From the NCBI GenBank assembly GCA_025370075.1, contig CP073016.1:1674001-1738000 (forward strand): 64,000 nucleotides of DNA, read 5' to 3'. How positions within the stretch are numbered: position 1 is the stretch's first letter; each line of letters opens with the position of its first letter. A program made the translations under genes and the position numbers. Shown here piece after piece: positions 1-9,254 of this stretch. This DNA comes from Chryseotalea sp. WA131a (lineage in GTDB: Bacteria > Bacteroidota > Bacteroidia > Cytophagales > Cyclobacteriaceae). The notes beneath the pieces are model-generated. The model was not told where the DNA came from. It did no database searches and saw only the letters and a list, made by a program, of their open reading frames with translations.

Positions 1-411
1 CACCAATGCAAATTTTTCTTCGATGGGTATTTGATGGATTGGCAAACCATCTACGGCAGGGTCGGTAACATATATCTTGTAACCAGCCGTTCTTAAGTGG
101 GTGAAACATCGCTCTATATTATTGGCCTTTTTTTCTTTGTAACGAACAATGTCAATCCATTTGTTGGAACCTTTCAGCACATGCTTGTTGACTTCATAGA
201 TGTTATCATTATCTACTACATGTAAATCTTGCATGCCCATGCACTCGCTGGTACGCACCACCGCACTGATATTATGCGGTTGAAAAATATTTTCGAGAAC
301 CAACGTAATGTGACGCGTTCGCAAGGATAGCACCCGCTCCAACGTTTCGCGTCTGCGATCGGTGAGGTAGTGTGCTAGGTGATCGATAATCAATTGCCGC
401 TTTTCATCCAT
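1..411 (-). CDS. trmH: tRNA (guanosine-2'-O-)-methyltransferase TrmH, 5' part only
   Basis: SpoU/SPOUT-class methyltransferase that would 2'-O-methylate a guanosine in tRNA (Gm18 for TrmH). The gene runs off the left edge, so only the first 137 residues are visible. The key match is the SPOUT motif 1 region around residues 38-58 (LENIFQPHNISAVVRT), with the conserved Asn47 and Arg53, followed by a GSNKW segment that aligns with GSNSW of E. coli TrmH. The knot and SAM-binding C-terminus lie outside the window. The ATG at 409-411 follows a purine-rich GGAG-like stretch. It is divergent from the GH1 gene. Another SpoU paralogue cannot be excluded without the C-terminus. Confidence 0.85.
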   Translation of the reverse strand, partial: MDEKRQLIIDHLAHYLTDRRRETLERVLSLRTRHITLVLENIFQPHNISAVVRTSECMGMQDLHVVDNDNIYEVNKHVLKGSNKWIDIVRYKEKKANNIERCFTHLRTAGYKIYVTDPAVDGLPIHQIPIEEKFALV

Positions 412-450
412 CTCCAAAAATAAATAACCAGCAAGAATAACTCTAATTCT

Positions 451-458
451 TATTTTTG
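451..458 (+). promoter_or_regulatory. candidate -7 box (TATTTTTG) for the GH1 gene
   Basis: The octamer fits the Bacteroidota -7 consensus TAnnTTTG and lies 12 nt before the ATG at 471, leaving a very short leader. No clear TTTG is present at the -33 distance, so this is only a candidate. Confidence 0.35.
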
Positions 459-470
459 TTCGATTTTCCT

Positions 471-1694
471 ATGCAATACCTCTTCCCCAAAGATTTTATG
501 TTTGGAACCAGCACGGCTGCCGCGCAAATTGAAACTCCGTTTGAGCACGATTGGCAGGGCGTAAAGGCAAAGGACGGCTCTGTATTTGATCGAACCACCG
601 ACCACGAACTTCGGTTGAAAGAAGATGCCAAAATCATTGCCTCACTGGCTCCTTACTATCGGATGGGCTTGCAATGGAGCAAATTGCAACGCGAGCCGAT
701 GGGGAATTTTGACGGTGAATCGGTGCGCGAGTACACTGCATTTTTAGATGACTTGCTCAAGCGGAATGTAAAAATCATGATGGTGCTGCACCATTTTACC
801 AATCCCAAATGGTTTGCTGCCCTTGGCGGATGGGAGAAAGAAGAAAACGCACATTATTGGGTTGACTTTGCCATAAAAGTGGTGGACACTTTTGGAAAGT
901 ACGTAAGCCATTGGAACACCTTCAATGAACCCAACGTGTATGCAAGCTTTGGCTGGATCACGGGCGATTTTCCTCCTTTTAAAAACAACCCGGTTTTGGC
1001 TGCCAAAGTGGTGAAAAACATGGGCAAAGCACACGATGAGGTGTACGATTACATCAAACAAAAATTTCCGCACCAACCGATTGGCATTTCGCTAAATACG
1101 GTGGTATTTCACCCTGAAAATATGTTGGGTTGGTTTCCGGCCCGTTTGGGCGATTGGTGGTTTATGGAATGGGTGCCGCAACACTTTGAAAAAGCAGATT
1201 TTTTTGGGATGAGCTACTACGCTCGTCTGCCGCACGATCCGTTGCCCATTACTGGCATTGATCACCAAGAAAAATTGAAAGCAATGGGTAGGCGGCATGA
1301 CGATATGTGGGAGTATTATCCAGAAGGTTTGCGTATTTGTATGGATCGCTATTGGAAGAAATACAAAAAGCCCATCATCATTACCGAAAATGGAGTAGCC
1401 GATGAAAGTGATTCATTGCGCCAACACGCCATTGCAGATTACGCGAAAATTATTCACCAAGCCCTGCAAGATGGCATTGATGTGCAAGGTTATTTTTGGT
1501 GGAGCACATGGGATAACTTTGAGTGGCATTTAGGGCCAGCGATGAAATTCGGATTGTATACTTGTGATTGGGAAACAAAAGAACGGAAGCCCAAAGCAAG
1601 CGCCAAAATTTATGCTAAGCTGGCACACCTAAGAATGTTAGAAACCGTTGATGAAGAAATTAGCGATCCTGTAGCAGAAGGTGCGATTAGCTAA
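471..1694 (+). CDS. glycoside hydrolase family 1 protein (beta-glucosidase/beta-galactosidase type)
   Basis: Retaining beta-glycosidase of family GH1. The acid/base glutamate is in TFNEPN (about residue 153) and the nucleophile in ITENG (about residue 306). Other family landmarks are the N-terminal FPKDFMFGTSTAAAQIE, the LHHFT segment, and the C-terminal WWSTWDNFEW stretch that lines the glycone site. At 407 residues it is shorter than the usual 440-480, so some surface loops are missing. No signal peptide is seen, so it is probably cytoplasmic and acts on imported disaccharides. An in-frame TTG at 456 overlaps the candidate -7 box, so the ATG at 471 is preferred. The stop overlaps the stop of the convergent OmpA-like gene by 4 nt. 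Substrate preference cannot be read from sequence. Confidence 0.9.
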   Translation: MQYLFPKDFMFGTSTAAAQIETPFEHDWQGVKAKDGSVFDRTTDHELRLKEDAKIIASLAPYYRMGLQWSKLQREPMGNFDGESVREYTAFLDDLLKRNVKIMMVLHHFTNPKWFAALGGWEKEENAHYWVDFAIKVVDTFGKYVSHWNTFNEPNVYASFGWITGDFPPFKNNPVLAAKVVKNMGKAHDEVYDYIKQKFPHQPIGISLNTVVFHPENMLGWFPARLGDWWFMEWVPQHFEKADFFGMSYYARLPHDPLPITGIDHQEKLKAMGRRHDDMWEYYPEGLRICMDRYWKKYKKPIIITENGVADESDSLRQHAIADYAKIIHQALQDGIDVQGYFWWSTWDNFEWHLGPAMKFGLYTCDWETKERKPKASAKIYAKLAHLRMLETVDEEISDPVAEGAIS

Positions 1695-2347
1695 TCCTTC
1701 AACACCCGCATCTCCACTCTCCGATTCAATGCTCTGGCATCTTCGGTTTTTTCATTGCTGACTGGTTGTGCACCACCAAAAGCCTTTGTTTTGATTCTAT
1801 CTTTTGAGATTCCTTTTGAGACTAAATATTTTTTTACTGCTTCCACACGGTCTTCAGATAATTCAAAGTTCTTTTGCGCATTGCCAATGTTATCGGTGTG
1901 GCCTTCCAATTGAATGACCACTTTGGTATTTTCTTTCATCATGGCCACCAGTTCATCTAACCCATCGTACGATTTTGGGTTGATAACTGCTCGACCCATT
2001 TCAAAAATCAGATGCTCCAAGCGAATAGCACGACCTGTGGAGGTCAATTGAATATCGCGTTTGATGATGCCATTGACCGCTTCTTTCGGAGCAATAATTA
2101 CGGTGCGTGGAATGTACCCTTCTGCTTCGGCTGTTATTTGATATTTGGATGAACCAAAGATAGCAAATGAAAAAGTGCTGTCGTTGAAATTACCGGTAAT
2201 GCCACCCGTAGGATAGCTTTTGAATTTGATTTTTGCTTTGATGGCTTTGCTTCCAAGGGCATCAACTACATTGCCTTGCACGGTAATTTCTTGCGCATAC
2301 GTTTTTAACAAGCCAAATAAACAGAAAGCAAAAAGGAGTTTTTTCAT
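1691..2347 (-). CDS. OmpA-family protein with N-terminal carboxypeptidase-regulatory-like domain
   Basis: Secreted or outer-membrane-associated protein of 218 residues. A signal peptide (MKKLLFAFCLFGLLKTYAQ) is followed by a CarboxypepD_reg-like beta-sandwich (about 22-105) and an OmpA C-terminal peptidoglycan-binding domain (about 110-217). The latter shows the typical GHTDN...LSEDRVEAVKKYL...GGAQPVS...NRRVEMRV pattern. The role is probably to tether the envelope to peptidoglycan. The ATG at 2347 is chosen because it starts a canonical signal peptide; the ORF continues 18 codons upstream with basic residues that would spoil it. It is convergent with the GH1 gene and overlaps it by 4 nt. Confidence 0.85.
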   Translation of the reverse strand: MKKLLFAFCLFGLLKTYAQEITVQGNVVDALGSKAIKAKIKFKSYPTGGITGNFNDSTFSFAIFGSSKYQITAEAEGYIPRTVIIAPKEAVNGIIKRDIQLTSTGRAIRLEHLIFEMGRAVINPKSYDGLDELVAMMKENTKVVIQLEGHTDNIGNAQKNFELSEDRVEAVKKYLVSKGISKDRIKTKAFGGAQPVSNEKTEDARALNRRVEMRVLKD

Positions 2348-2624
2348 AGGGCAAAAGTAGGGGAATCTCTTCAGTTCCTTTTTTATTTTCAAAGTGCGCA
2401 CTTAGCAGCAGCAATGGCCTTCTGTGCCTTGCCATTTTGTAAAAGCTTTGCCAATATTGGTCATGCTGCCTTTCCGGCCATTTATAGTGATTAGGATGAA
2501 GAATTGAGTTCATACAACAAAACGATTTCCTTAAAACTAGGATTTTTGGAGAGAAATTGTTTTGATTAGTTTAATCAATGATGAAATTGTAAGTCATAAA
2601 ACAGAATAGGTTGAAGAAAATCAC

Positions 2625-3413
2625 TCAGCACATCTTTACCAAAATCTCTTTCATCAACTTATACCCTACCATGGCCGTCATGTTGTTGATGTCACGTGCA
2701 GGATTGTACTCAACTATATCTGCCCCTATTAAATTCGGTAACCACTGGATAATGTGGAGTACTTGACGGGTGGATAACCCACCAGGCTCATGGTGCGAAA
2801 CACCTGGCGCATAGGCCGGGTCTAAGGCATCCATATCAAATGAAAGATACAAAGGCGATGGAAGGTCTTTCAAAAAATCAAACGAAAAGTCTTTCATCTC
2901 CACTACTTTTACGCAATAGCGTTTCGCTTGCTCTCGCTGGTGGGAATTAAAGGTTCGGATGCCAACTTGGGTAAGCGAAGCAATTTTTCGGGTCTCCATC
3001 AATCGTGCAAAAGGTGATGCGTGCGAGTATGGGTTATTTTCAAAGTTCTCGTACAGATCAGGATGCGCATCAATGTGCAAGATGTGAATGGGTTGATGTT
3101 TTTCAGCATACGCTTCAATGATTGGAAACGACACGGAATGGTCGCCACCCAAACATAAAACTTTACTGTCATCACGAAGCTCTTGGTGGATTCTATTTTT
3201 TATTGCCTGATAAACAGCTTTCGGAGATAGATCGGGGAAGCCAATGTTGCCGATGTCTTGATACAGTTCTCCCGAGCGAACATCTACACCGCTCTCGCAA
3301 AATGTGTTGGCAGAACCTTCTGCTTCCATCTGCCGAATACGCGCAGGCGCTTGACCTGGACCTTTCAAGTAAGACGAGTTGCCATCGAATGGAATACCGA
3401 GGAGTTTTATCAT
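2625..3413 (-). CDS. ureohydrolase: agmatinase/arginase/formimidoylglutamase family
   Basis: Binuclear manganese hydrolase of the ureohydrolase superfamily, which cleaves a guanidino or formimino group. All metal motifs are present: GGDHS (about 89-93), DAHPD (115-119) and SFDMDALDP (191-199). The 262 residues are compact for the family. The N-terminus (GIPFDGNSSYLKGPGQAPARIR) looks more agmatinase-like than arginase-like. The substrate (agmatine, arginine or formiminoglutamate) is not settled, because no histidine- or polyamine-pathway gene is adjacent. It lies downstream of the ABC ATPase gene on the same strand, separated by a heptad-repeat hairpin. Confidence 0.85.
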   Translation of the reverse strand: MIKLLGIPFDGNSSYLKGPGQAPARIRQMEAEGSANTFCESGVDVRSGELYQDIGNIGFPDLSPKAVYQAIKNRIHQELRDDSKVLCLGGDHSVSFPIIEAYAEKHQPIHILHIDAHPDLYENFENNPYSHASPFARLMETRKIASLTQVGIRTFNSHQREQAKRYCVKVVEMKDFSFDFLKDLPSPLYLSFDMDALDPAYAPGVSHHEPGGLSTRQVLHIIQWLPNLIGADIVEYNPARDINNMTAMVGYKLMKEILVKMC

Positions 3414-3416
3414 AAG

Positions 3417-3500
3417 CTAGATGCTGGATGCTGGATATTAGTTGCTAGATGCCTTGCTCATATCGAGTATCAAGAAACCAGCATCTAGTATCCAGTATCT
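3417..3500. repeat. intergenic imperfect hairpin built from a 7-nt word (GATGCTG type)
   Basis: The left arm reads as consecutive heptamers GATGCTG, GATGCTG, GATATTA, GTTGCTA, GATGCC. The right arm (from about 3478) is the approximate reverse complement, and its end includes the stop codon of the ABC ATPase gene. Most arm mismatches are A/G changes, which still allow G-U pairing in RNA. It fills the spacer between two same-strand genes. Confidence 0.7.
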
Positions 3501-4410
3501 AATTTTTAGTTTCAACTTTTACTTTATCACCAATTTGTAAATTCACAGATTGAGTGTAAATCAATATTACATCATCTCCCTTTTTCACACTCACCAAAGC
3601 ATAGCTGCCCATCCACGAAATGTTCATCACAGTGCCCTTTCCATTCTTATCCTTTTTGATTTTCCATTCTTCGGGCCTGGTAATGGTTTTGGATTTTCCG
3701 TGAACCGAATAATCACCCAAGAGCGCAGCCACGTATTCAGACTTAGGTTTATTATAAATTTCAAACGGCAATCCTTTTTGAACAACCTTTCCATTTTTGA
3801 GCACCATCATCCAATCTGCCCAGGGCAAGGTATCCGATGGATCGTGCGAAACAAGAATAATGGTGATTGACAGTTTTTGCTCGATTTCAGCCAGCACCTC
3901 TTTCAGTGTTTGCTTCATAATGCGATCGAGATTGGAGAAGGGTTCGTCCAACAACAATAAAGTTGGTTTTGAAATCAGCAACCTACACAAGGCTATTCGT
4001 TGTCTCTCACCACCCGATAATTCATTGGTCTTTCGCGTAAGTAAATGCTGGATGCGACAAAAGCGAAACAAATTTTGGGCTTGGTTTTTCGAAAGGTGAT
4101 TGGCATACTCCAATACTTGCTCCACACGAAGAAACTTAGGCAACTCAAAATACTGTGGTAAATACGCTATCCGAGGATGGCCCGCTACCAATAATTGAGC
4201 AGGCCCTTTTACAATCTCTTCATTCAACGTTACTGTTCCACCATCGGCATCTTCCAAGCCAGCAATGATTTTGAGCAATGTACTTTTTCCAGAACCTGTC
4301 TCACCCACCAAAGCAATCCGCTGGCCAATAGATTGGGTAAAACCAATGCCTTTTAATTGGAAGCTACCGAGGCCTTTTTTCGAAACATTGTTAACGTCTA
4401 ACATTGGCAT
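3499..4410 (-). CDS. ABC transporter ATP-binding protein with C-terminal TOBE-like domain
   Basis: ATPase subunit of an importer-type ABC transporter. Walker A is GETGSGKST (about 36-44), the signature is LSGGERQRIAL (about 129), Walker B is LLLLDEPFSNLD (about 151), and the H-loop is in VSHDPSDTLPW. The roughly 70 residues after the ATPase core resemble the TOBE domain of the MalK/PotA/FbpC group, which usually serves ions, polyamines or sugars. No permease or binding-protein gene is adjacent, so the substrate and membrane partner are unknown. Two ATGs six bases apart (4410 and 4404) could both start the protein. Confidence 0.85.
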   Translation of the reverse strand: MPMLDVNNVSKKGLGSFQLKGIGFTQSIGQRIALVGETGSGKSTLLKIIAGLEDADGGTVTLNEEIVKGPAQLLVAGHPRIAYLPQYFELPKFLRVEQVLEYANHLSKNQAQNLFRFCRIQHLLTRKTNELSGGERQRIALCRLLISKPTLLLLDEPFSNLDRIMKQTLKEVLAEIEQKLSITIILVSHDPSDTLPWADWMMVLKNGKVVQKGLPFEIYNKPKSEYVAALLGDYSVHGKSKTITRPEEWKIKKDKNGKGTVMNISWMGSYALVSVKKGDDVILIYTQSVNLQIGDKVKVETKN

Positions 4411-4551
4411 ACCAAATTAACAGGTAGCAAAATACGTAAAAGGGAAATAACCTTAACGCACCATTCTTGAGAATCAACCAAATCCAGAATACTAGAAAAC
4501 GAAAAGGCATTTTATCGCGAAGATGAACTCTTTATTATACAATCATAGTTA

Positions 4552-4559
4552 TATCTTTG
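4552..4559 (+). promoter_or_regulatory. -7 box TATCTTTG of the ABC-F gene
   Basis: Perfect match to TAnnTTTG, with a TTTA about 17 nt upstream as a weak -33 box. The ATG at 4578 would be only about 12 nt from the expected start point, which argues against the in-frame TTG at 4557 that lies inside this box. Confidence 0.55.
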
Positions 4560-4577
4560 CGGCTTATTTTTTTGATT

Positions 4578-6227
4578 ATGATTTCTGTTGACAATGTGGC
4601 CGTGGAGTTTAGCGGTACTGTACTGTTTAGTGACATTACTTTTAACATTAACGAAGATGACCGTATCGCTTTAATGGGCAAAAACGGAGCTGGTAAATCG
4701 ACTTTGCTTAAAATATTAGCGGGTGCCAACAAGCCCACCCGTGGCAAGGTATCGGCACCCAAAGATTCGGTAATTGCATACTTGCCCCAGCATTTGCTAA
4801 CCGATGATAATTGCACCGTATTTGAAGAAGCTAGCAAGGCCTTCAGTAAGGTGCTGAACATGAAGGCCCAGATCGATGACCTGAACAAGCAATTGGAAAC
4901 ACGTACCGACTACGAATCAGACGAATATTCAAAAATCATTGAACAGGTTTCAGAGCTCAGTGAGAAGTATTATTCCATTGAAGAAATCAACTACGATGCA
5001 GAAGTTGAAAAGACATTGATGGGCATGGGATTTTTACGCAGCGATTTTACACGATCAACAAGCGAGTTTAGTGGGGGTTGGCGTATGCGCATTGAGTTGG
5101 TTAAAATACTTTTACAAAAACCAGACTTGATTTTGTTGGATGAGCCTACCAACCATCTAGACATTGAATCGGTGCAGTGGCTGGAAGAATTTTTGAAGAC
5201 CAATGCAAAAGCGGTAATTGTAATCAGTCACGATAAAGCTTTTGTGGATAACCTCACCAACCGCACCATTGAGGTGACGATGGGCAGGATTTACGATTAC
5301 AAAACCAATTACTCACATTACCTGCAACTCCGCAAAGAAAGACGTGAGCAGCAACAAAAACATTTTGAAGATCAGCAGAAAGAAATTGCAGATATCACCG
5401 CATTCATCGAACGTTTCAAAGGTACGTACTCAAAAACACTACAAGTTCAATCTCGCGTAAAGATGCTGGAGAAAATCGAGATCATTCAAGTGGATGAGGT
5501 GGATACATCATCATTGAATTTGAAGTTTCCGCCCGCTCCGCGCTCGGGCAACTACCCTGTCATTGCAACTGACTTAGGCAAAAGTTATGGTGACCATGTG
5601 GTTTTTAAAAATGCTTCCGTCACTATTGCGCGTGGCGAAAAGGTTGCCTTGGTGGGAAAGAATGGCGAAGGTAAATCCACTTTTGTGAAAGCGATTATGG
5701 GCGAGATTGATTTTGATGGACAGATGCAATTGGGGCATAATTCCATGATTGGCTACTTTGCGCAAAACCAAGCCTCACTGTTGGATGAAGACTACACCGT
5801 ATTTGAAACCATTGACAAAATTGCCTTTGGTGATGTGCGTACAAAAATCAAAGACATACTCGGTGCGTTTATGTTTGGTGGCGAGGCCATCGACAAAAAA
5901 GTGAAAATGCTGTCGGGCGGTGAGCGTACACGGTTGGCAATGATTAAATTATTATTACAACCAGTGAATTTGCTGATTCTTGATGAGCCTACCAATCACT
6001 TGGACATTCGCACGAAAGACATTTTGAAAGATGCGCTGAAAGCATTTGATGGAACACTGATTTTGGTCTCTCACGATCGCGACTTCTTAGATGGGTTGGC
6101 CACCAAAGTATTTGAATTCGGTAACCAACGCATCCGCGAACACTTTGAAGACATCAACGGATTTTTGCGAAACAAAAAGATGGAGAATTTGCGGGAGATT
6201 GAACGAAAGACCGCCATTGCCAATTAA
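4578..6227 (+). CDS. ABC-F family ATPase (ribosome-associated type)
   Basis: Soluble protein of 549 residues with two ABC ATPase domains and no membrane segments. Domain 1 has GKNGAGKST (Walker A), FSGGWRMRIEL and LLDEPTNHLD. Domain 2 has GKNGEGKST, LSGGERTRLAM and LILDEPTNHLD. They are joined by a charged alpha-helical linker (about 235-310) of the P-site-tRNA-interaction-motif type. ABC-F proteins act on ribosomes as translation factors or antibiotic-resistance factors. This one looks like the ubiquitous housekeeping Uup/YdiF/EttA type; which subgroup is not resolved. The ATG at 4578 is chosen because the upstream TTG lies within the -7 promoter box. Confidence 0.9.
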   Translation: MISVDNVAVEFSGTVLFSDITFNINEDDRIALMGKNGAGKSTLLKILAGANKPTRGKVSAPKDSVIAYLPQHLLTDDNCTVFEEASKAFSKVLNMKAQIDDLNKQLETRTDYESDEYSKIIEQVSELSEKYYSIEEINYDAEVEKTLMGMGFLRSDFTRSTSEFSGGWRMRIELVKILLQKPDLILLDEPTNHLDIESVQWLEEFLKTNAKAVIVISHDKAFVDNLTNRTIEVTMGRIYDYKTNYSHYLQLRKERREQQQKHFEDQQKEIADITAFIERFKGTYSKTLQVQSRVKMLEKIEIIQVDEVDTSSLNLKFPPAPRSGNYPVIATDLGKSYGDHVVFKNASVTIARGEKVALVGKNGEGKSTFVKAIMGEIDFDGQMQLGHNSMIGYFAQNQASLLDEDYTVFETIDKIAFGDVRTKIKDILGAFMFGGEAIDKKVKMLSGGERTRLAMIKLLLQPVNLLILDEPTNHLDIRTKDILKDALKAFDGTLILVSHDRDFLDGLATKVFEFGNQRIREHFEDINGFLRNKKMENLREIERKTAIAN

Positions 6228-6242
6228 CCCATTTCTTTAACT

Positions 6243-7199
6243 ATGAATCGATCTAAGTTTATTGTTTTAGCAACGCTACTTCTAGTTGGTTGCAAAAGTG
6301 CCAAAATTCCAAGCTCAACGTTCGCACAGCCCATCGAGGTAAAAAATGTTATACCGCTTTCTGAAACAAAAGAAATTCTGACCACGCTATCGTCTGATGA
6401 AATGGAAGGTAGGGAATTTGGTACGGCCGGAATGGAAAAAGCAGCCGCATGGGTGGAAGACTATATGAAAAAAGCAGGCATCAAGCCCTTTTTCTCTTAT
6501 AGTTATCAAGATACCGTGACTATAAATGGAAGAAAGACGGCCAATGTGGTCGGGTTGATTGGTTCAAGAGATGACACAAAGGAATATATACTTTTAGGTG
6601 CCCATTTAGATCACATTGGCAAAGCAGCCAGCGGACCTGATCTAATTTACAATGGCGCAAATGACGATGCCAGTGGTGTAACCGCTGTTTTGCAAATTGC
6701 TCAACAACTTCAAAAAAATCGTCCTGAGGCGAACGTAATTGTTGCGCTGTTTACTGCCGAAGAGAGTGGCTTGCTCGGATCTGCCTATTTAGCAAAAAGA
6801 CTTAAGGGACTTCAAGTAAAGATAAAGTACATGTTAAATTTTGAAATGATCGGCAAAGCCATGACCATTGGCGCTAATAAAGTTTACATTACTGGTTATA
6901 ATAAATCGAACTTGGCTGCCGTCATGAATGAGTTAGCCGGAAACACCTTTGCCACTTACTTGCCGGAGGAAAATCAATATCAATTATTTATGAGGTCTGA
7001 CAACTACTCATTTTATGAAATCTACAAAGTGCCTTGTCACACCATTTCCACTTTTGATTTTAAGAATTACCCCTATTACCACGAACTGAAAGACGAAGCC
7101 AGCCAACTGGACATCGAACACATGAATAAAATCATTAATCTTTCTACTACGATAATTGAGAAAATGATCGAATCCAATAAAGAAATAAAAATGAAATAA
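6243..7199 (+). CDS. M28-family zinc peptidase, lipoprotein
   Basis: Zinc-dependent exo-peptidase of family M28 (aminopeptidase / glutaminyl-cyclase-like fold), 318 residues. The N-terminus has a lipoprotein signal with lipobox LLVGC (Cys about 17), so it is membrane-anchored in the envelope. Metal and catalytic motifs are visible: GAHLDHIG, NGANDDASGV, FTAEESGLLGS and NFEMIG, with a C-terminal His region near NYPYYHELKDE. It begins 15 nt after the ABC-F gene and may be co-transcribed with it. The preferred peptide substrate is not predictable. Confidence 0.88.
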   Translation: MNRSKFIVLATLLLVGCKSAKIPSSTFAQPIEVKNVIPLSETKEILTTLSSDEMEGREFGTAGMEKAAAWVEDYMKKAGIKPFFSYSYQDTVTINGRKTANVVGLIGSRDDTKEYILLGAHLDHIGKAASGPDLIYNGANDDASGVTAVLQIAQQLQKNRPEANVIVALFTAEESGLLGSAYLAKRLKGLQVKIKYMLNFEMIGKAMTIGANKVYITGYNKSNLAAVMNELAGNTFATYLPEENQYQLFMRSDNYSFYEIYKVPCHTISTFDFKNYPYYHELKDEASQLDIEHMNKIINLSTTIIEKMIESNKEIKMK

Positions 7200-7310
7200 G
7201 AAGCTTTCATTTAAAGGTAACCTGCTTTAGCGAAAATTTAGTTGATTTATATTCTGTAACTTTTGACCCTCATCTTCGCTAACTTCGTATAAAACAAGAA
7301 AAAAATATCC

Positions 7311-8261
7311 ATGCAAACAGAAATCATTATCATTCTCGTTCTTTTTGTAGCGTTCATTAGTTTATTTACCGCATTTGTAACGGTCAAGCAAGGCAACATG
7401 GCGGTTGTAACGGTTTTTGGGAAATACCAGCGCGTCATGCGCCCTGGGTTAAACATGAAAATCCCATTCATTGAAGTAATTCACTCGCGTGTATCGGTTC
7501 AAAACCGTTCAGTGGAGTTAGAATTTCAGGCCACCACCCAAGATCAAGCCAATGTGAATTTTAAAGCCATGTTGTTGTTCTCTGTGCTGAACCAAAATGA
7601 GGAGACCATTAAAAACGTGGCCTTCAAATTTATGGATGAACAAAGTTTTATGACAGCCCTGGTGCGCACCATTGAGGGTTCAATCCGTAGTTTTGTAGCC
7701 ACTAAAAAGCAACCTGAGATTCTTTCCTTACGAACGGAAATTGTGTTGGAGGTTAAACAACAGCTCGATCAAACTTTAGAAGGTTGGGGATACCACTTGA
7801 TTGACTTACAATTGAACGACATCGCCTTTGATGAAACCATTATGAAATCGATGGCAAAAGTAGTGGCCTCAAATAACTTGAAAGCGGCTGCAGAAAATGA
7901 AGGGCAAGCACTGTTGATTACCAAGACGAAAGGTGCGGAAGCAGATGGTAATGCCATCAAAATTGCAGCAGAGGCAGAGCGCATTGCCGCTCAATTGCGT
8001 GGTCAAGGCGTGGCACTCTTCCGCGAGGAAGTAGCCAAAGGTATGTCGCAGGCAGCCAAAGAAATGGAAATTGCAAAATTGGATTCTTCATTCATTTTGT
8101 TTTCAATGTGGACAGAGGCCATCCGTCATTTTGCTGAACATGGTAAAGGCAACACTATCTTTTTAGATGGCTCGCCCGACAACATGAAGCGAACAATGCA
8201 GGAGTTAATGTCGGTATCCAAAGGTCCTTCCATCGTTGCAGAAAAGGAAGCCAAAAAGTAA
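7311..8261 (+). CDS. SPFH / band-7 (stomatin-prohibitin) family membrane protein
   Basis: The first 22 residues form one hydrophobic segment. The SPFH/band-7 domain follows (about 25-185: VKQGNMAVVTVFGKYQRVMRPGLNMKIPF...), and then an alanine/glutamate-rich coiled-coil (about 185-245, KAAAENEGQALLITKTKGAEADG) typical of slipins and HflC/HflK relatives. Such proteins oligomerise on the inner leaflet and organise membrane microdomains or proteases. There is no NfeD partner next to it. It is monocistronic by spacing (112 nt upstream gap). Confidence 0.88.
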   Translation: MQTEIIIILVLFVAFISLFTAFVTVKQGNMAVVTVFGKYQRVMRPGLNMKIPFIEVIHSRVSVQNRSVELEFQATTQDQANVNFKAMLLFSVLNQNEETIKNVAFKFMDEQSFMTALVRTIEGSIRSFVATKKQPEILSLRTEIVLEVKQQLDQTLEGWGYHLIDLQLNDIAFDETIMKSMAKVVASNNLKAAAENEGQALLITKTKGAEADGNAIKIAAEAERIAAQLRGQGVALFREEVAKGMSQAAKEMEIAKLDSSFILFSMWTEAIRHFAEHGKGNTIFLDGSPDNMKRTMQELMSVSKGPSIVAEKEAKK

Positions 8262-8308
8262 ATGATTTTAACTTATGTAACTTAGCTGCCAGTTAAGTTT
8301 AAGGCAAC

Positions 8309-8599
8309 ATGATTGAAACTGCGAATGGAAAGATAAATCTAGCCAAAGAATTATTTTGGGATATTCCTGAAAAGAATATACCTCTCGCCTTAAATCGGTC
8401 TTCAGAGTGGGTAGTGGTACGTGTTTTTGAATATGGAACACTGGAAGAAATTGCTGAGATAATCAAATTTTACGGTAAGGAAAAAATAAAAGAATTGCTC
8501 TTGAAGTCTAATTTAAGACCGATGGCCAAGGCAATGTCAAGGCTTTTTTTAGACGTTGAGATTCCTGCGAACGAAGAACGGTCATTGTTTTATCGGTAG
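8309..8599 (+). CDS. predicted antitoxin (DUF6922-like) of an AbiEii-type pair
   Basis: Small 96-residue protein beginning MIETANGKINLAKELFWDI with a helix-rich middle (LEEIAEIIKFYGKEKIKELLL). It resembles the short proteins found directly upstream of AbiEii/AbiGii nucleotidyltransferase toxins in Bacteroidota. The name DUF6922 is from memory. The ORF is intact and ends 11 nt before the toxin start, the arrangement expected of an antitoxin-toxin operon. Function is inferred from position. Confidence 0.6.
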   Translation: MIETANGKINLAKELFWDIPEKNIPLALNRSSEWVVVRVFEYGTLEEIAEIIKFYGKEKIKELLLKSNLRPMAKAMSRLFLDVEIPANEERSLFYR

Positions 8600-8610
8600 G
8601 TCTCTACTTC

Positions 8611-9247
8611 ATGTTACACAAAGAAACGATAACACCTGAATTGCTGGAAGCTTTGCAATCCTTAATGTCTATGGATGAATTGGCCGCGTTTCAGTTGGTG
8701 GGTGGCACTGCCATTGCTTTACAGCTTGGCCATAGAAAATCAATAGACATCGATTTGTTTTCAAACAATAAAGTCGATCTAAGATTAATAAGTCGTTCGC
8801 TTAAAGATAAATTTCATGAGCTAACGAATATTACGCTGACTCAAACGAACGTTGGAGCATTCATCAAAGGTGTTCGTGTTGATATTTATGACGATTGGTT
8901 GATTCCTTTCAGAAAACCAGCATTCGTGGAAGAAGGTGTTCGTCTTTCGGCACTAGAAGATTTAGCAGCGTTCAAGTTAAGTGATATTACAGGGAGAAGA
9001 GAAGAGAAAAGAAGGATATACTTTCTGTTCAAACGTATTGGAGGAGACAAAATGCTTTCAAGCTTTCAAAAGCTACGAACCATTGTTGTCTGACAAATCA
9101 CTTTTATTTGCGTTGGCCGAAGTGGATACGGCACGAGATAACCCGACACCCATGCCCGAAATGTTGATAGACGTAAACTGGGAAGAAATTAGAGAATTGA
9201 TTACATACGAATGTAGAGACTATTTGAAAAAACTATCCAAAAATTAA
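8611..9247 (+). pseudogene. frameshifted AbiEii-type nucleotidyltransferase toxin
   Basis: The first frame (8611-9093) carries the nucleotidyltransferase core: GGTA (31-34), the metal pair in SIDIDLF (Asp46, Asp48) and a third acidic residue in VRVDIY (Asp91), then the family segment LSALEDLAAFKLSDITGRR. It then stops early. The expected C-terminus (FKSYEPLLSDKSLLFALAEVD ... MPEM) continues in the +1 frame to 9247. The break falls near a direct repeat CTTTCAA / CTTTCAA at 9055-9061 and 9063-9069; removing seven bases there joins the frames. It is a disrupted toxin, unless the shift is a sequencing error or recoding. The active-site half is intact. Confidence 0.7.
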
Positions 9248-9254
9248 ATTTAAG

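Noticed and set aside
4557..4577. TTG start seven codons upstream for the ABC-F gene
   Set aside because: The codon is inside the TATCTTTG -7 box, so it would not be in the transcript.
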